A DNA stretch of 64,000 nt from RUG11894 sp964344335 (GCA_964344335.1 CAYFMW010000004.1:1-64000); one strand, 5' to 3'. Shown: positions 32,287-42,084, numbered from the stretch's first letter. The notes: generated by a model from the letters alone, not told the origin. Translations and numbers: made by a program.

Positions 32287-35145
32287 ATGCAAAAGGATTT
32301 AATTATAAGGGGCGCAAGAGCCCATAATTTAAAAAACATAAATTTAACCATACCGAGAGATAAATTCGTCGTGCTGACCGGAATTTCGGGTTCCGGCAAA
32401 TCTTCGCTGGCATTCGACACCATCTATGCGGAGGGTCAGAGGCGCTATGTGGAGAGCCTTTCCGCCTATGCGAGGCAGTTTTTGGGGCAGCTGGACAAGC
32501 CCGATGTCGATTCCATAGAGGGGCTTTCGCCGGCTATTTCGATAGACCAGAAGAGCACCAGCAAAAATCCCCGCTCGACCGTCGGTACGGTTACGGAGAT
32601 TTACGATTATCTGAGGTTGCTCTATGCGCGAATAGGAATACCTCATTGTCCTATCTGCGGCAGGGAGATAAGCAGTCAGAGCGTCGATCGTATAGTCGAC
32701 GGCATGATGGCCTTCGGAGAGGGGGCAAGGCTCACGATTCTGGCACCCGTCGTGCGGGAAAAGAAGGGCATGCACGAAAAGGTCCTCGACAGGATAAGGC
32801 GCGAGGGTTTTCTCCGAGTCCGCGTGGACGGGGAGATGAAGAATCTCGAAGAGGACGAAATAAGGCTGGAAAAGAATTTTAAACACAGCATAGATATAGT
32901 CGTCGATCGCATAGTGGTGAGGGAGGGCCAGGAAGGCCGGATTGCCGAATCGGTGGAGCTCGCCGTGGAACACGGGGGAGGGCTCGTAGGCGCAATAGTG
33001 CAGACGAAGAATGCGGAAGAGCAGGCTAAGGGCAAGACGGAGGAGCATCTGTTTTCCACGCTGCTCGCCTGCCCGGAGCACGGAGTATCCGTCGGCGAGC
33101 TGGAGCCGCGCAGCTTCTCCTTCAACTCGCCTTTCGGAGCCTGCCCCAAGTGCAACGGTCTTGGCTATATACCCTATGTGGACCCGGATCTCGTGGTTGA
33201 AAATCCGGAACTTACGATAGCTCAGGGTGCGCTGAAGAATGCCTTTGCCATGATAGAATTTCCGGGCGTATATAAGGCGATAATAGCCCAGCTCTGCAGG
33301 GATCACGGTTTTAGCGAGAATGTGCCCTACAAGGATTTGTCCGAAAAGCTGAAGGACGAAATCTGGAACGGAACGAGAGGCAGGAAGATAAAATACGACT
33401 ATAAGCGTTGGGACGGAACCATATCGCATAGATCGGACCACCTGAACGGACTTTCGCACAACATTCAGAATCGTCTGGGATATACGCAGACCGAGAGCAT
33501 AAGGCAGCGGATAGAGAGCTTTATGACCGTCGATATATGCGAGGAGTGCGAAGGAAAGAGGCTAAAACCGGAAATCCTCGCCGTCACGGTGGGCGGAATC
33601 AATATAATCGAGTACACGGAGATGTCGGTGCGCTCCGCCCTTGAGTTTACGGAATCCCTCGAAAGCGTGCTGACGGAAAAGGAGATGGCAATAGCGCGGC
33701 TGATACTCAAGGAGATTCGCGCGCGGCTGTCCTTCCTGATAGAAGTCGGTTTGGATTATCTGACCCTTGCGAGGGCTTCTGCGACGCTCTCGGGGGGAGA
33801 ATCCCAGAGGATAAGGCTCGCAACCCAGATAGGCTCGTCTCTGGTTGGAGTTATGTATATACTCGACGAGCCGAGCATAGGTCTTCACCAGAAGGATAAT
33901 GCAAGGCTTCTGGCCGCGCTCAGGAGTCTCACCGATATGGGCAATACCCTGATAGTCGTCGAGCACGATCAGGAGACCATGGAGGCGGCGGATATCATCG
34001 TCGATATAGGGCCCGGTGCGGGAGCCGCGGGCGGATATCTCGTCGCGCAGGGGACCCTGGAGGATATAAAGAACTGCGAGGAGTCCGTCACCGGACAATT
34101 CCTCAGCGGGAAGAGGAAGATCTCCGTACCCGAGAAAAGGCGCGAGGGCAGCGGTAAAAATATAACAATAAAGGCTGCCGCGGCTAACAACCTGAAGGCC
34201 ATCGATGTGGAGATACCTCTCGGCAAATTCGTCTGCGTTACGGGCGTTTCGGGAAGCGGCAAATCCAGCCTTGTAAATGATGTGCTCTACAGGGCGCTGG
34301 CGGAAAAATTTTATCGATCCAAGGAGAAGCCCGGAAAACATGCCGGACTTGAAGGAGTCGAGAACATAGACAAGGTCATAAATATAGACCAGTCGCCCAT
34401 AGGAAGGACCCCGAGATCCAATCCTGCGACTTACACGGGAGTGTTCACGCCGATACGCTCGCTCTTTGCGCAAACTAAGGAAGCGAAGATGCGGGGCTAT
34501 AAACCCGGACGCTTCTCCTTCAATGTAAAGGGAGGGCGCTGCGAGGCCTGCAAGGGAGACGGAATAATAAAGATAGAGATGAACTTCCTGCCCGATGTCT
34601 ATGTGCCCTGCGAGGTATGTCACGGGAAGCGATACAACAGGGAGACGCTGGAGGTCGAGTACAAGGGCAGGAACATATACGAAGTGCTGGATATGAGCGT
34701 AGACGAGGCCCTGGATTTCTTTAAGCATATACCGGGCATAGATCGCTACATATCCACCCTGAGCGATGTGGGTCTGGGTTACATAAAGCTCGGGCAGCCT
34801 TCGACTCAGCTTTCGGGCGGAGAGGCTCAGAGGATAAAGCTTGCGATGGAGCTGTCGAAGCGCGCTACCGGGAGCACCCTCTACATCCTCGATGAACCCA
34901 CCACGGGACTTCACTTCGCGGATGTGGAAAAGCTGGTAGATGTGCTGCAAAAGCTCGTCGATGCCGGGAACAGCGTCGTAGTTATAGAGCATAATCTCGA
35001 TGTCGTAAAGACGGCGGATTACATAATAGATCTAGGTCCGGACGGAGGGGAAAGGGGCGGCGAACTCGTCGCCTGCGGAACTCCCGAGGAGATTGCGATG
35101 AACGAAAAATCCTACACCGGCCGATATTTGAAACAGATGTTATAG
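32287..35145 (+). CDS. uvrA: excinuclease ABC subunit UvrA
   Basis: A 952-residue damage-recognition ATPase with two ABC modules. Walker A GISGSGKSSLAFDT near the N-terminus and GVSGSGKSSLVNDV in the second half; signatures LSGGESQRIRLA and LSGGEAQRIKLA; zinc-binding cysteines in CPICGRE, CPKCNGLG, CEACKGDG and CEVCHGKR. The ATG at 32287 gives the usual MQKDLIIRGARAHNLKNI start after TTTTGGAG. It is in operon with uvrB; uvrC is outside the window. Confidence 0.96.
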   Translation: MQKDLIIRGARAHNLKNINLTIPRDKFVVLTGISGSGKSSLAFDTIYAEGQRRYVESLSAYARQFLGQLDKPDVDSIEGLSPAISIDQKSTSKNPRSTVGTVTEIYDYLRLLYARIGIPHCPICGREISSQSVDRIVDGMMAFGEGARLTILAPVVREKKGMHEKVLDRIRREGFLRVRVDGEMKNLEEDEIRLEKNFKHSIDIVVDRIVVREGQEGRIAESVELAVEHGGGLVGAIVQTKNAEEQAKGKTEEHLFSTLLACPEHGVSVGELEPRSFSFNSPFGACPKCNGLGYIPYVDPDLVVENPELTIAQGALKNAFAMIEFPGVYKAIIAQLCRDHGFSENVPYKDLSEKLKDEIWNGTRGRKIKYDYKRWDGTISHRSDHLNGLSHNIQNRLGYTQTESIRQRIESFMTVDICEECEGKRLKPEILAVTVGGINIIEYTEMSVRSALEFTESLESVLTEKEMAIARLILKEIRARLSFLIEVGLDYLTLARASATLSGGESQRIRLATQIGSSLVGVMYILDEPSIGLHQKDNARLLAALRSLTDMGNTLIVVEHDQETMEAADIIVDIGPGAGAAGGYLVAQGTLEDIKNCEESVTGQFLSGKRKISVPEKRREGSGKNITIKAAAANNLKAIDVEIPLGKFVCVTGVSGSGKSSLVNDVLYRALAEKFYRSKEKPGKHAGLEGVENIDKVINIDQSPIGRTPRSNPATYTGVFTPIRSLFAQTKEAKMRGYKPGRFSFNVKGGRCEACKGDGIIKIEMNFLPDVYVPCEVCHGKRYNRETLEVEYKGRNIYEVLDMSVDEALDFFKHIPGIDRYISTLSDVGLGYIKLGQPSTQLSGGEAQRIKLAMELSKRATGSTLYILDEPTTGLHFADVEKLVDVLQKLVDAGNSVVVIEHNLDVVKTADYIIDLGPDGGERGGELVACGTPEEIAMNEKSYTGRYLKQML

Positions 35146-35153
35146 GAGGAAAT

Positions 35154-36587
35154 ATGGAAAAAAGAAATTTGACCATGCTCACGGACTTCTACGAACTCAG
35201 CATGGCGAACGGTTACTTTCTCGAGGGCTTAGGAGATAAGATCGTCTACTTCGATTTCTTCTACCGCAGAATTCCCGAGGGCGGAGGCTATGTTATAAGC
35301 GCGGGGCTCGAGTCTTTCATCGAGTATATAAACGACCTCAAGTTTACGGAGGAAGATCTGGATTTCCTCCGAAAGAAGGGCCTGGATGAAAAGTTCCTGG
35401 ACTATCTGCGGAACTTCCGCTTCGAATGCGATGTCTGGGCAGTTCCCGAGGGGACTCCCGTCTTTCCCGCCGCGCCCATGATGACTGTAAGGGGGCCCGC
35501 CATCCAGGCGCAGCTCATAGAGACTATGGCATTGCTTCTTATATCGCACCAGAGTCTGATTGCGACAAAGGCTTCCAGAATCGTAAAGGCCGCCAAGGGC
35601 AGAGCGGTAATGGAGTTCGGCGCCAGGAGGGCTCACGGCGCGGACGCCGCGATACTCGGCGCCAGATCCGCCTACATAGGAGGCTGCGTGGGGAGTTCGT
35701 GCGCGATATGCGAGCCTGAGTACGGCATACCGGCGCTCGGCACTATGGCTCATTCCTGGGTGCAGGTCTTCGACAGCGAGTACGAGGCATTTTATAGTTA
35801 CGCCAAGCACTATCCGGACAACTGCTCCTTGCTGGTCGACACCTACGATGTGCTGCGCAGCGGTGTTCCCAATGCGATAAAGATATTCGACGAGTTTAAG
35901 CCGAGGAACAAGAGCATCAGGATAGACTCGGGAGATATCGCCTACCTGACCAAGCATGCGAGGCAGATGTTGGACGCGGCGGGGCATTCCGACGCGAAGA
36001 TAGTCATCTCCAATTCGCTCGACGAGCACATAATATCCGATGTAATAAGGCAGGGAGCCTGCGTTGACAGTTTCGGAGTGGGCGAAAGGCTCATAACTTC
36101 CAGAGCGGCGCCGGTGCTCGGAGGAGTCTATAAACTCTGCGCGGTCGAGGATGAAGACGGCAAGGTTCTTCCGAGGATAAAGGTCTCGGAGAATGTGGAG
36201 AAGGTGACAAATCCCGGCTATAAGAAAGTCTACAGGCTCTACGAGAAGGATGGCGGACACGCTTTTGCGGATGTTATAACTCTTGCGGACGAGCCGGCTC
36301 CGACGCCCGGGAATTACACTGTGATAGACCCTCTGTCCACGAAGCTCAAGAAGCATCTCGACAGCGATTTCGATGTGGAGGAGCTGCTGGTCCCCATCTT
36401 CGAGGGTGGAAAGCAGGTCTACACATCTCCGTCGGTCGATGAGATAAGATCCTTCTGCAGGGAGAAGAAGGAAAATCTCTGGGAGGAGGTTCTGCGTTTC
36501 GAGAATCCGCACAGATATTATGTCGACCTGTCTCCTAAGCTCTGGGAGCTGCGGACGAGCATGTTGCAGGATGCTCACGAAAGATAG
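35154..36587 (+). CDS. pncB: nicotinate phosphoribosyltransferase
   Basis: A 477-residue enzyme of NAD salvage (nicotinate plus PRPP plus ATP to nicotinate mononucleotide). The N-terminus TMLTDFYELSMANGYF, the EFGARRAHG motif with the autophosphorylation-type region and the IRIDSGDIAYL motif are characteristic of the PncB family. A good ribosome binding site (AGGAGG) precedes the ATG, nine bases after uvrA. A TTG-initiated hydrolase gene follows immediately. Confidence 0.93.
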   Translation: MEKRNLTMLTDFYELSMANGYFLEGLGDKIVYFDFFYRRIPEGGGYVISAGLESFIEYINDLKFTEEDLDFLRKKGLDEKFLDYLRNFRFECDVWAVPEGTPVFPAAPMMTVRGPAIQAQLIETMALLLISHQSLIATKASRIVKAAKGRAVMEFGARRAHGADAAILGARSAYIGGCVGSSCAICEPEYGIPALGTMAHSWVQVFDSEYEAFYSYAKHYPDNCSLLVDTYDVLRSGVPNAIKIFDEFKPRNKSIRIDSGDIAYLTKHARQMLDAAGHSDAKIVISNSLDEHIISDVIRQGACVDSFGVGERLITSRAAPVLGGVYKLCAVEDEDGKVLPRIKVSENVEKVTNPGYKKVYRLYEKDGGHAFADVITLADEPAPTPGNYTVIDPLSTKLKKHLDSDFDVEELLVPIFEGGKQVYTSPSVDEIRSFCREKKENLWEEVLRFENPHRYYVDLSPKLWELRTSMLQDAHER

Positions 36588-36597
36588 GAGGAGGAAT

Positions 36598-37533
36598 TTG
36601 AAGGTGCATACATTCAACAGCACGGACGGGATAAGCACCGTCAAATATCGAATTTGGGAGGCGGCGGGAGAAGCGAAGGCCATCCTTCAGATAATACACG
36701 GGATGAGCGAGCACATAGGCAGGTACGATGCCTTTGCGAGCTGGCTGGCCGATAATGGGGTAACGGTGGTGGGAGATGACCATATAGGCCACGGAATGAG
36801 CAGCGACCCGGAGGATTACGGCTATTTTGGGGAAAAGGACGGACACAAGAGGCTCGTGGACGACGAGGAGGAACTTCGTCTGATAATCAGGGCGAAATAT
36901 CCAGATGTTCCGTACTTTATGCTGGGTCACAGCATGGGTTCCTTTATGCTGAGGGCCTGGCTGGCATTTTACGGCGCTAAGTCCGACATAGCCGGCGCTG
37001 TAATAATGGGTACCTGCGGTCCGAACAAGCTTCTGTCTGCCGGCATTCTACTGACTAAAATCCTGAAACTCGTAAAGGGAGGAAGAGCGAAAAGCAAGCT
37101 GCTCGACGATTTGACGCTCGGACCCTATAGAAAGCCCTTTACGGACGAAGCGAGTCGAAATGCCTGGCTTTCGACCGTCCCCAAGGTTTCAGCCGATTAC
37201 GACGCGGATCCTATGTCGGGATTTCCCTTCACCGTGGCGGGCTATGCGGATCTTTTCGCTCTCATCGATTTTGTAACTTCGGAGGCCTGGTACGGAATGG
37301 TTCCTAAGGACATAGATTTGTTGGTATGCTCCGGGAAAGAGGATCCTGTCGGAGATTTCGGCAAGGGGCCGGAGCTTACGGCCGAAAAGCTCAGGGATGC
37401 GGGTTGCTCCGTCGAATTGAAGCTATACGACGGCATGCGTCACGAGGTGCTCGGCGAGGCAAACAAGGATGATGTATGGAAGGATATGCTGGATTTCCTC
37501 AAGTCGCATTCGGGAAGTGAAGCAGAATGGTAA
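36598..37533 (+). CDS. alpha/beta hydrolase, monoacylglycerol lipase-like
   Basis: A 311-residue serine hydrolase of the lysophospholipase/monoglyceride lipase group (Hydrolase_4). The nucleophile elbow is GHSMGS with Ser112; the catalytic Asp is likely in SGKEDPVGD and the His in GMRHEVLGE. QIIHGMSEHIGRYD is the oxyanion-hole region typical of the group. The TTG start at 36598 follows GGAGGAGG; longer frames would overlap pncB. No signal peptide, so it is cytoplasmic. Substrate unknown. Its stop overlaps ung. Confidence 0.82.
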   Translation: MKVHTFNSTDGISTVKYRIWEAAGEAKAILQIIHGMSEHIGRYDAFASWLADNGVTVVGDDHIGHGMSSDPEDYGYFGEKDGHKRLVDDEEELRLIIRAKYPDVPYFMLGHSMGSFMLRAWLAFYGAKSDIAGAVIMGTCGPNKLLSAGILLTKILKLVKGGRAKSKLLDDLTLGPYRKPFTDEASRNAWLSTVPKVSADYDADPMSGFPFTVAGYADLFALIDFVTSEAWYGMVPKDIDLLVCSGKEDPVGDFGKGPELTAEKLRDAGCSVELKLYDGMRHEVLGEANKDDVWKDMLDFLKSHSGSEAEW

Positions 37534-38189
37534 ACATAGGGAATTCCTGGGATGCTCTGCTCGCTGAGGAATTCAATAAGGATTATTACCTTAATTTGCG
37601 GGAGTTTCTTAAGAGGGAGTATTCGAGTCGGGTGATTTACCCCGACATGTACGATATCTTTAATGCCTTTAAGTATACAGCTTATGAGGATGTGAAGGTC
37701 GTTATAATAGGGCAGGATCCCTATCATCAACCCGGGCAGGCTCACGGCATGTGCTTTTCGGTGAAGCCCGGCGTTCCCGCGCCGCCGTCCCTTCAGAATA
37801 TTTTTAAAGAGCTTTCCGCGGAATATCCCGGCTATCGCATGCCGGAGGACGGATATCTCGTGCGCTGGGCCGAGCAGGGCGTCCTGCTGCTCAACGCCGT
37901 CTTGACTGTGCGGGCGAACAATCCCAATTCACACAAGGGAAGAGGATGGGAGCAATTGACGGATAGGGCGATAGAACTCCTTGACGAACGCGAGAAGGCT
38001 GTTGTATTCTTATTGTGGGGAGCCAATGCGAGAGCTAAGGCCTCCCTGGTGACAAATCCGCGTCATCTCGTGCTGCAGTCGGCTCATCCCAGCCCGCTGT
38101 CCGCACACAGAGGTTTCTTCGGTTGCGGTCACTTTATGAAGACAAATGTTTTTTTAGAGGAAATGGGCCATGCTCCGATAGTATGGTAG
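37527..38189 (+). CDS. ung: uracil-DNA glycosylase (family 1)
   Basis: A 220-residue base-excision enzyme removing uracil from DNA. GQDPYH (62-67) carries the catalytic Asp64, and HPSPLSAHRGF is the DNA minor-groove Leu/His loop. Length matches family 1. It overlaps the hydrolase gene by seven bases. Confidence 0.95.
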   Translation: MVNIGNSWDALLAEEFNKDYYLNLREFLKREYSSRVIYPDMYDIFNAFKYTAYEDVKVVIIGQDPYHQPGQAHGMCFSVKPGVPAPPSLQNIFKELSAEYPGYRMPEDGYLVRWAEQGVLLLNAVLTVRANNPNSHKGRGWEQLTDRAIELLDEREKAVVFLLWGANARAKASLVTNPRHLVLQSAHPSPLSAHRGFFGCGHFMKTNVFLEEMGHAPIVW

Positions 38190-38198
38190 GAGGGAATT

Positions 38199-38750
38199 AT
38201 GACATTTGCAATTATTGCCGGTGTAGTCGTCCTCATCGCACTCTATGTGTTGAGCTTCTACAATGGAACTATTAAAATGCGCAATCAGGTCGAGGAAGCC
38301 TTTTCGACCATGGATGTGTATCTTAAACAGAGATACGATTTGATTCCGAACTTCGTCAACACTGTAAAGGGTTATGCCGCTCACGAGCAGCAGACTCTGG
38401 TTCAGTTGACCGAGGCCAGAACGAGGGCCATGGGTGCGACGACAGCCGAGGAAAAGATAGAGGGAGAGAAGGTATTCCAGTCCGCCCTGTCCAGATTGAT
38501 GGCGGTTGTAGAGAATTACCCCGACCTCAAGGCTAACCAGAATTTCCTTCAGCTTCAGGAAGAGCTGGTGGCTCAGGAGAGCAATATAGCTAATTCGAGA
38601 AAGTACTACAATGCTGTCGTAAGGGAATTCAACATCAAGATCGAGCAGTTCCCCGGATCACTGCTTGCAGGTATATTCGGATTTACGAGGCAACCTCTGT
38701 ACGAGATTCCCGATGTCGCTCAGAGGGAGAATGTAACAGTACAGTTCTAA
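38199..38750 (+). CDS. lemA: LemA family protein
   Basis: A 183-residue protein with one N-terminal membrane helix (TFAIIAGVVVLIALYVLSFY) and a long helical coiled region including RNQVEEAFSTMDVYLKQRYD and NFVNTVKGYAAHE, which are the LemA hallmarks. Function is not established; LemA genes commonly pair with DUF2207 or TPM-domain membrane proteins, as here. AGGAGGG precedes the ATG, and the stop overlaps the next start by one base. Confidence 0.9.
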   Translation: MTFAIIAGVVVLIALYVLSFYNGTIKMRNQVEEAFSTMDVYLKQRYDLIPNFVNTVKGYAAHEQQTLVQLTEARTRAMGATTAEEKIEGEKVFQSALSRLMAVVENYPDLKANQNFLQLQEELVAQESNIANSRKYYNAVVREFNIKIEQFPGSLLAGIFGFTRQPLYEIPDVAQRENVTVQF

Positions 38751-40516
38751 TGGTAGCTATGATGAGAAACACAAAATTCAGGCACACTTTGCTGTGCCTT
38801 TTGTGCATTGTAACAGTATTATCCTCCGTTGCCTTAGCGTCCGCTATAAGTTACACGACGGATTCCTACGATGTGGAGATAACGGTGTCGGAGGATTCTT
38901 CCATGCACATAGTTGAGACCATAGATGTCAACTTCGAAAGCCCCACTCACGGCATCTTCCGAACCATTTACAAGAGCAGGGAAGTTTATTTTGAGGATGA
39001 AGACGGATTCCAAATATCCGAGATGGTCTATCAATTAAAGAATTTCAAGTGCGAAGGAGTCGAGATAAAGGTTGATAATAGCGACAGCGACTATGTTGAG
39101 CTTCGCATGGGCTCCGCCGATATTGAAATAACGGGTCCGATGACCTATAAGATCTCATACGATGTAATAATGTATGTCGACGATCTGGAAAATGCGGACC
39201 ACTTCTACTGGAACCTGGCGCCTTCCTACTGGCAGAACGAGATACAGCAGTTCACATTCAAGGTTAATATGCCTAAACCCTTCAATCAAGAGAAGGTGGG
39301 AATTTATGCCGGCAGCCTCGGAAGTGCCGACACATCCATTGTGGAGTGGAGGGTCGACGGAAATACTCTCAATGGCCGAGTTACGGAACCTCTCCCTTCG
39401 TTCACGGGCGTGACTGCCCGAATAAGGCTCCCCGAGGGATACTGGGTAGGAGTTAAGGACGATTCCTATAAGGTTATGATAGCCGTGGGTGTTCAGGTTC
39501 TTATTACCGCACTCGTCGTGCTGCTGTTCTTTAAGCGCGGCAAGGACGATAAGATAATCAAGACCGTGGAATTCTATCCTCCGGACGATATGCCTCCCGT
39601 GGAGCTGGGCTATTTCTACGACGGTAAGGTAGATAACGAAGACATGACCGGGATGATACTCTGGTACGCCCAGAACGGATACCTTAAAATCGTTCAGACC
39701 GGAGAAAAGAGCGGGCTGTTCAGGAAGACGAAGCCCATCCTCGAATTGCACAAGATAAAGCCCCTTCCAAAGGATGCTCCGGCCTACTCCTGGGCGCTGT
39801 TCAATGCGATTTTCGATGGCAGAACGGTTCTGAAGATGGAGGACATACCGGAAGGTTTCGGGGACGATTATCTCGAGGCAAAGGATATGGTCAAGCTGTA
39901 TTTCAAGGACAACAATCAGCATATAACCGACCCCTCCAGCCTCAAGGCCAGAGGGCCCGCGCTTTTGATGGCGATGGCAATCTTCGCGGTTATGATGATA
40001 GCGGAGGCATTTTTCAATGTTTCGAGCACGGCACTGGTCCCCCTGGTCGGATCTACAATAATCTGCGAGATAATCTGCTTCCTGTGCATAGTATTTATGC
40101 CCAAGCCTTCGAAGTTCCGCACTCAGCTTTTGGGTCGCATACTCGGGTTTAAGGATTTTATAGAGTATGCGGAGGTCGACCGCATAAACATGTTGGTGGA
40201 GGAGGATCCCGAATACTTTTACAACATCCTGCCCTATGCCTATATATTCGGGCTCACCGATAAGTGGATTAAAAACTTCGATAAGCTCGCCCTCCAGCCT
40301 CCCAGCTGGTATGAAGGCGGGGGCGCCTTTGACAGCTTTACGCCTTTCTATATGGCGATGGCCTTCGACGATTCCATAAATTCTTCGCTGATAAGCGCAT
40401 TGCCCACGCCCAGCAGCTCAAGTTTTTCGGGTGGCGGCAGTGACTTCTCCGGCGGCGGCGGAGGCGGCGGCTTCTCCGGCGGCGGAGGAGGCGGCGGCGG
40501 TGGAGGTGCCTGGTAG
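38750..40516 (+). CDS. DUF2207 domain-containing membrane protein
   Basis: A 588-residue protein. A signal peptide (residues about 10-30) precedes an extracellular beta-rich DUF2207 domain (about 33-225) containing VEITVSEDSSMHIVETIDV. One membrane helix near 240, and two more near 405-450, follow, with a cytoplasmic region between. The C-terminus ends in FSGGGSDFSGGGGGGGF and further glycine runs to GAW, a low-complexity tail common in this family. The function is unknown; pairing with LemA is conserved and suggests an envelope role. It may start at either of the nearby in-frame ATG codons (38750, 38759, 38762). Confidence 0.83.
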   Translation: MVAMMRNTKFRHTLLCLLCIVTVLSSVALASAISYTTDSYDVEITVSEDSSMHIVETIDVNFESPTHGIFRTIYKSREVYFEDEDGFQISEMVYQLKNFKCEGVEIKVDNSDSDYVELRMGSADIEITGPMTYKISYDVIMYVDDLENADHFYWNLAPSYWQNEIQQFTFKVNMPKPFNQEKVGIYAGSLGSADTSIVEWRVDGNTLNGRVTEPLPSFTGVTARIRLPEGYWVGVKDDSYKVMIAVGVQVLITALVVLLFFKRGKDDKIIKTVEFYPPDDMPPVELGYFYDGKVDNEDMTGMILWYAQNGYLKIVQTGEKSGLFRKTKPILELHKIKPLPKDAPAYSWALFNAIFDGRTVLKMEDIPEGFGDDYLEAKDMVKLYFKDNNQHITDPSSLKARGPALLMAMAIFAVMMIAEAFFNVSSTALVPLVGSTIICEIICFLCIVFMPKPSKFRTQLLGRILGFKDFIEYAEVDRINMLVEEDPEYFYNILPYAYIFGLTDKWIKNFDKLALQPPSWYEGGGAFDSFTPFYMAMAFDDSINSSLISALPTPSSSSFSGGGSDFSGGGGGGGFSGGGGGGGGGGAW

Positions 40517-40556
40517 AACGATGAGGCTCGCCGATATTTACGGCGGCTGACAGCAT

Positions 40557-41138
40557 ATGAAACTATTAAAAGAGAGAATTTTAAGGGACGGTGCCCTCGC
40601 TTCGGAAGGAGTGCTGAGGGTGGATTCTTTCATAAACTTTCAAGTCGATGTCGAACTCACGGACCTCATGGGGCGTGAGTTCGCGCGCATTTTTGCGGGG
40701 AGCGGAGCAACGAAAGTACTTACGATAGAGGCTTCGGGGATTCCCGCGGCATACGCGACTGCCGTCCATATGGGCAATCTTCCTCTAATCTTTGCAAAGA
40801 AGGCGAGGCCTTCGACGGCGAGCGGGGATGATTATTGCGCGGAGCTGCGCTCATTTACGAAAGGCAATGTGAGTATAATCAGAGTGCCCAAGAAGTATTT
40901 GAGCCCCTCCGACAGGGTGCTCATAATAGATGATTTCCTCGCTACGGGCTCCGCATCTTTGGGACTGTTAGAACTGCTGAATCTTGCGCGCGCAAGTTGC
41001 GTGGGGGTCGGGGCTCTTATCGAAAAGGAGTTTCAGGGCGGCAGGGCTAAACTGGAGGAGCGCGGAGTTAAAGTCGAGTCGCTTGCGAGAATTAAATCGA
41101 TTAAGGAAGGCAGGATAGAGTTCGCGGAAGAAGATTGA
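40557..41138 (+). CDS. xpt: xanthine phosphoribosyltransferase
   Basis: A 193-residue purine salvage enzyme making XMP from xanthine and PRPP. MKLLKERILRDGALASEGVLR-type start and the KKARPST hood motif are specific to Xpt. The PRPP loop VLIIDDFLATG is at 121-131. No purine riboswitch precedes it. The purR gene follows one base after its stop, suggesting that the salvage enzyme and its PRPP-responsive regulator are co-expressed. Confidence 0.93.
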   Translation: MKLLKERILRDGALASEGVLRVDSFINFQVDVELTDLMGREFARIFAGSGATKVLTIEASGIPAAYATAVHMGNLPLIFAKKARPSTASGDDYCAELRSFTKGNVSIIRVPKKYLSPSDRVLIIDDFLATGSASLGLLELLNLARASCVGVGALIEKEFQGGRAKLEERGVKVESLARIKSIKEGRIEFAEED

Positions 41139-41139
41139 T

Positions 41140-41949
41140 ATGAAGAAATCTCTGAGGATATGCATAATAACACATACACTTACGGAAAATCCGAACAGGG
41201 ATTACTCGCTCGGAAGTTTTGCCGAACTCTTCGGCTGCGCAAAATCCAGCGTAAGCGAGGATATAAAACTCGTCAGAGAGGCCATAGAGGCCGCAGGGCT
41301 GGGCTATCTCGAGACTACATCCGGTTCGCGCGGCGGGGTGCGTTTTGTACCGTATCTCTCGGCGGAGAATGTAGCTGAGGTTCTGCATGAGCTCAAGGCC
41401 GCATTCGAGGAGCCTTCCAGGATGCTCGGGAGCGGTTTTTTGTATACTTCGGATATAATGTTCAATCCATCATTGATAAAAGGTGCCGCGCGCATCTTCG
41501 CCAAGCGCTTTGCGAGCTGCGAGGCGGAGCTCGTTGTGACGGTAGAGACCAAGGGTATAGGCGTGGCACTTCTTACAGCCGACCTCCTTAACCTGCCCCT
41601 CGCCGTGATAAGGCGCGAAAGCAAGGTATCCGAGGGCTCGAGTATAAGCATCAATTACTTCAGCGGCTCGGCCGACCGCATACAGCAGATGAGCATTTCC
41701 AAGAAGGGGATACCGCCAGGCAGCAAGGTTCTCATAATTGACGACTTTATGAGGGGCGGCGGGAGCATAATAGGGATAAATAATATGCTCAAGGAATTCG
41801 ATGCCCGCAGCGTAGGCACAGGCGTGGTAGTTGTGGCCGGCGGGGTTGAGCATAAAAAAGTGAGCGATTTTGTACCGCTGCTGGTGCTTCACGAGGATGA
41901 GGACGGAGGGCATCGCTTCGAGATTAACGAGAATCTGCTTAGCTATTGA
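41140..41949 (+). CDS. purR: purine operon repressor PurR
   Basis: A 269-residue regulator with an N-terminal winged helix (about 1-75; FAELFGCAKSSVSEDI is the recognition region) and a C-terminal phosphoribosyltransferase-like effector domain (VLIIDDFMRGGGS). In B. subtilis PurR represses purine genes at inverted PurBoxes and is released by PRPP; in Lactococcus it activates. It follows xpt here rather than sitting between murC and spoVG. A PurBox lies 78 bases beyond its stop. Confidence 0.93.
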   Translation: MKKSLRICIITHTLTENPNRDYSLGSFAELFGCAKSSVSEDIKLVREAIEAAGLGYLETTSGSRGGVRFVPYLSAENVAEVLHELKAAFEEPSRMLGSGFLYTSDIMFNPSLIKGAARIFAKRFASCEAELVVTVETKGIGVALLTADLLNLPLAVIRRESKVSEGSSISINYFSGSADRIQQMSISKKGIPPGSKVLIIDDFMRGGGSIIGINNMLKEFDARSVGTGVVVVAGGVEHKKVSDFVPLLVLHEDEDGGHRFEINENLLSY

Positions 41950-41963
41950 AGCGATGAAAAATT

Positions 41964-41988
41964 GTTGATGACGCGCTCGCGCATCAAC
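41964..41988 (+). promoter_or_regulatory. hairpin upstream of the purR terminator (possible alternative-pairing arm)
   Basis: GTTGATG-A-CGCG pairs with CGCG-CATCAAC around CT. The following AACTGAAC (41986-41993) is complementary to GTTCAGTT (42019-42026) in the terminator's left arm, so three mutually exclusive pairings can be drawn. Confidence 0.45.
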
Positions 41989-42013
41989 TGAACAATTAAA
42001 TGATATTTTGATG

Positions 42014-42053
42014 TGAATGTTCAGTTAATTCCGAACATTCATTTTTTATTTTT
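42014..42053 (+). terminator. intrinsic terminator after xpt-purR, containing a PurBox
   Basis: TGAATGTTC (42014-42022) pairs with GAACATTCA (42033-42041), followed by six T, A and five T. The right arm overlaps a perfect PurBox (42027-42039). Confidence 0.75.
42027..42039 (+). promoter_or_regulatory. PurBox (PurR operator)
   Basis: AATTCCGAACATT fits the PurBox consensus AWWWCCGAACWWT at all 13 positions. A second copy in inverse orientation (42016-42028) has two mismatches. The centre lies roughly 80-90 bases upstream of the predicted transcription start of the nucleoside transporter. Confidence 0.65.
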
Positions 42054-42084
42054 ACAAAATCCTCACAATATGGACCCATTTTTC

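Noticed and set aside
33562..34992. Minus-strand frame of 476 codons
   Set aside because: Antisense shadow of uvrA, caused by codon bias.
35229..36683. Minus-strand frame of 484 codons
   Set aside because: Antisense shadow of pncB.
40517..40556. Purine riboswitch before xpt
   Set aside because: The gap is only 40 bases, too short for the aptamer, and lacks the conserved junction bases.
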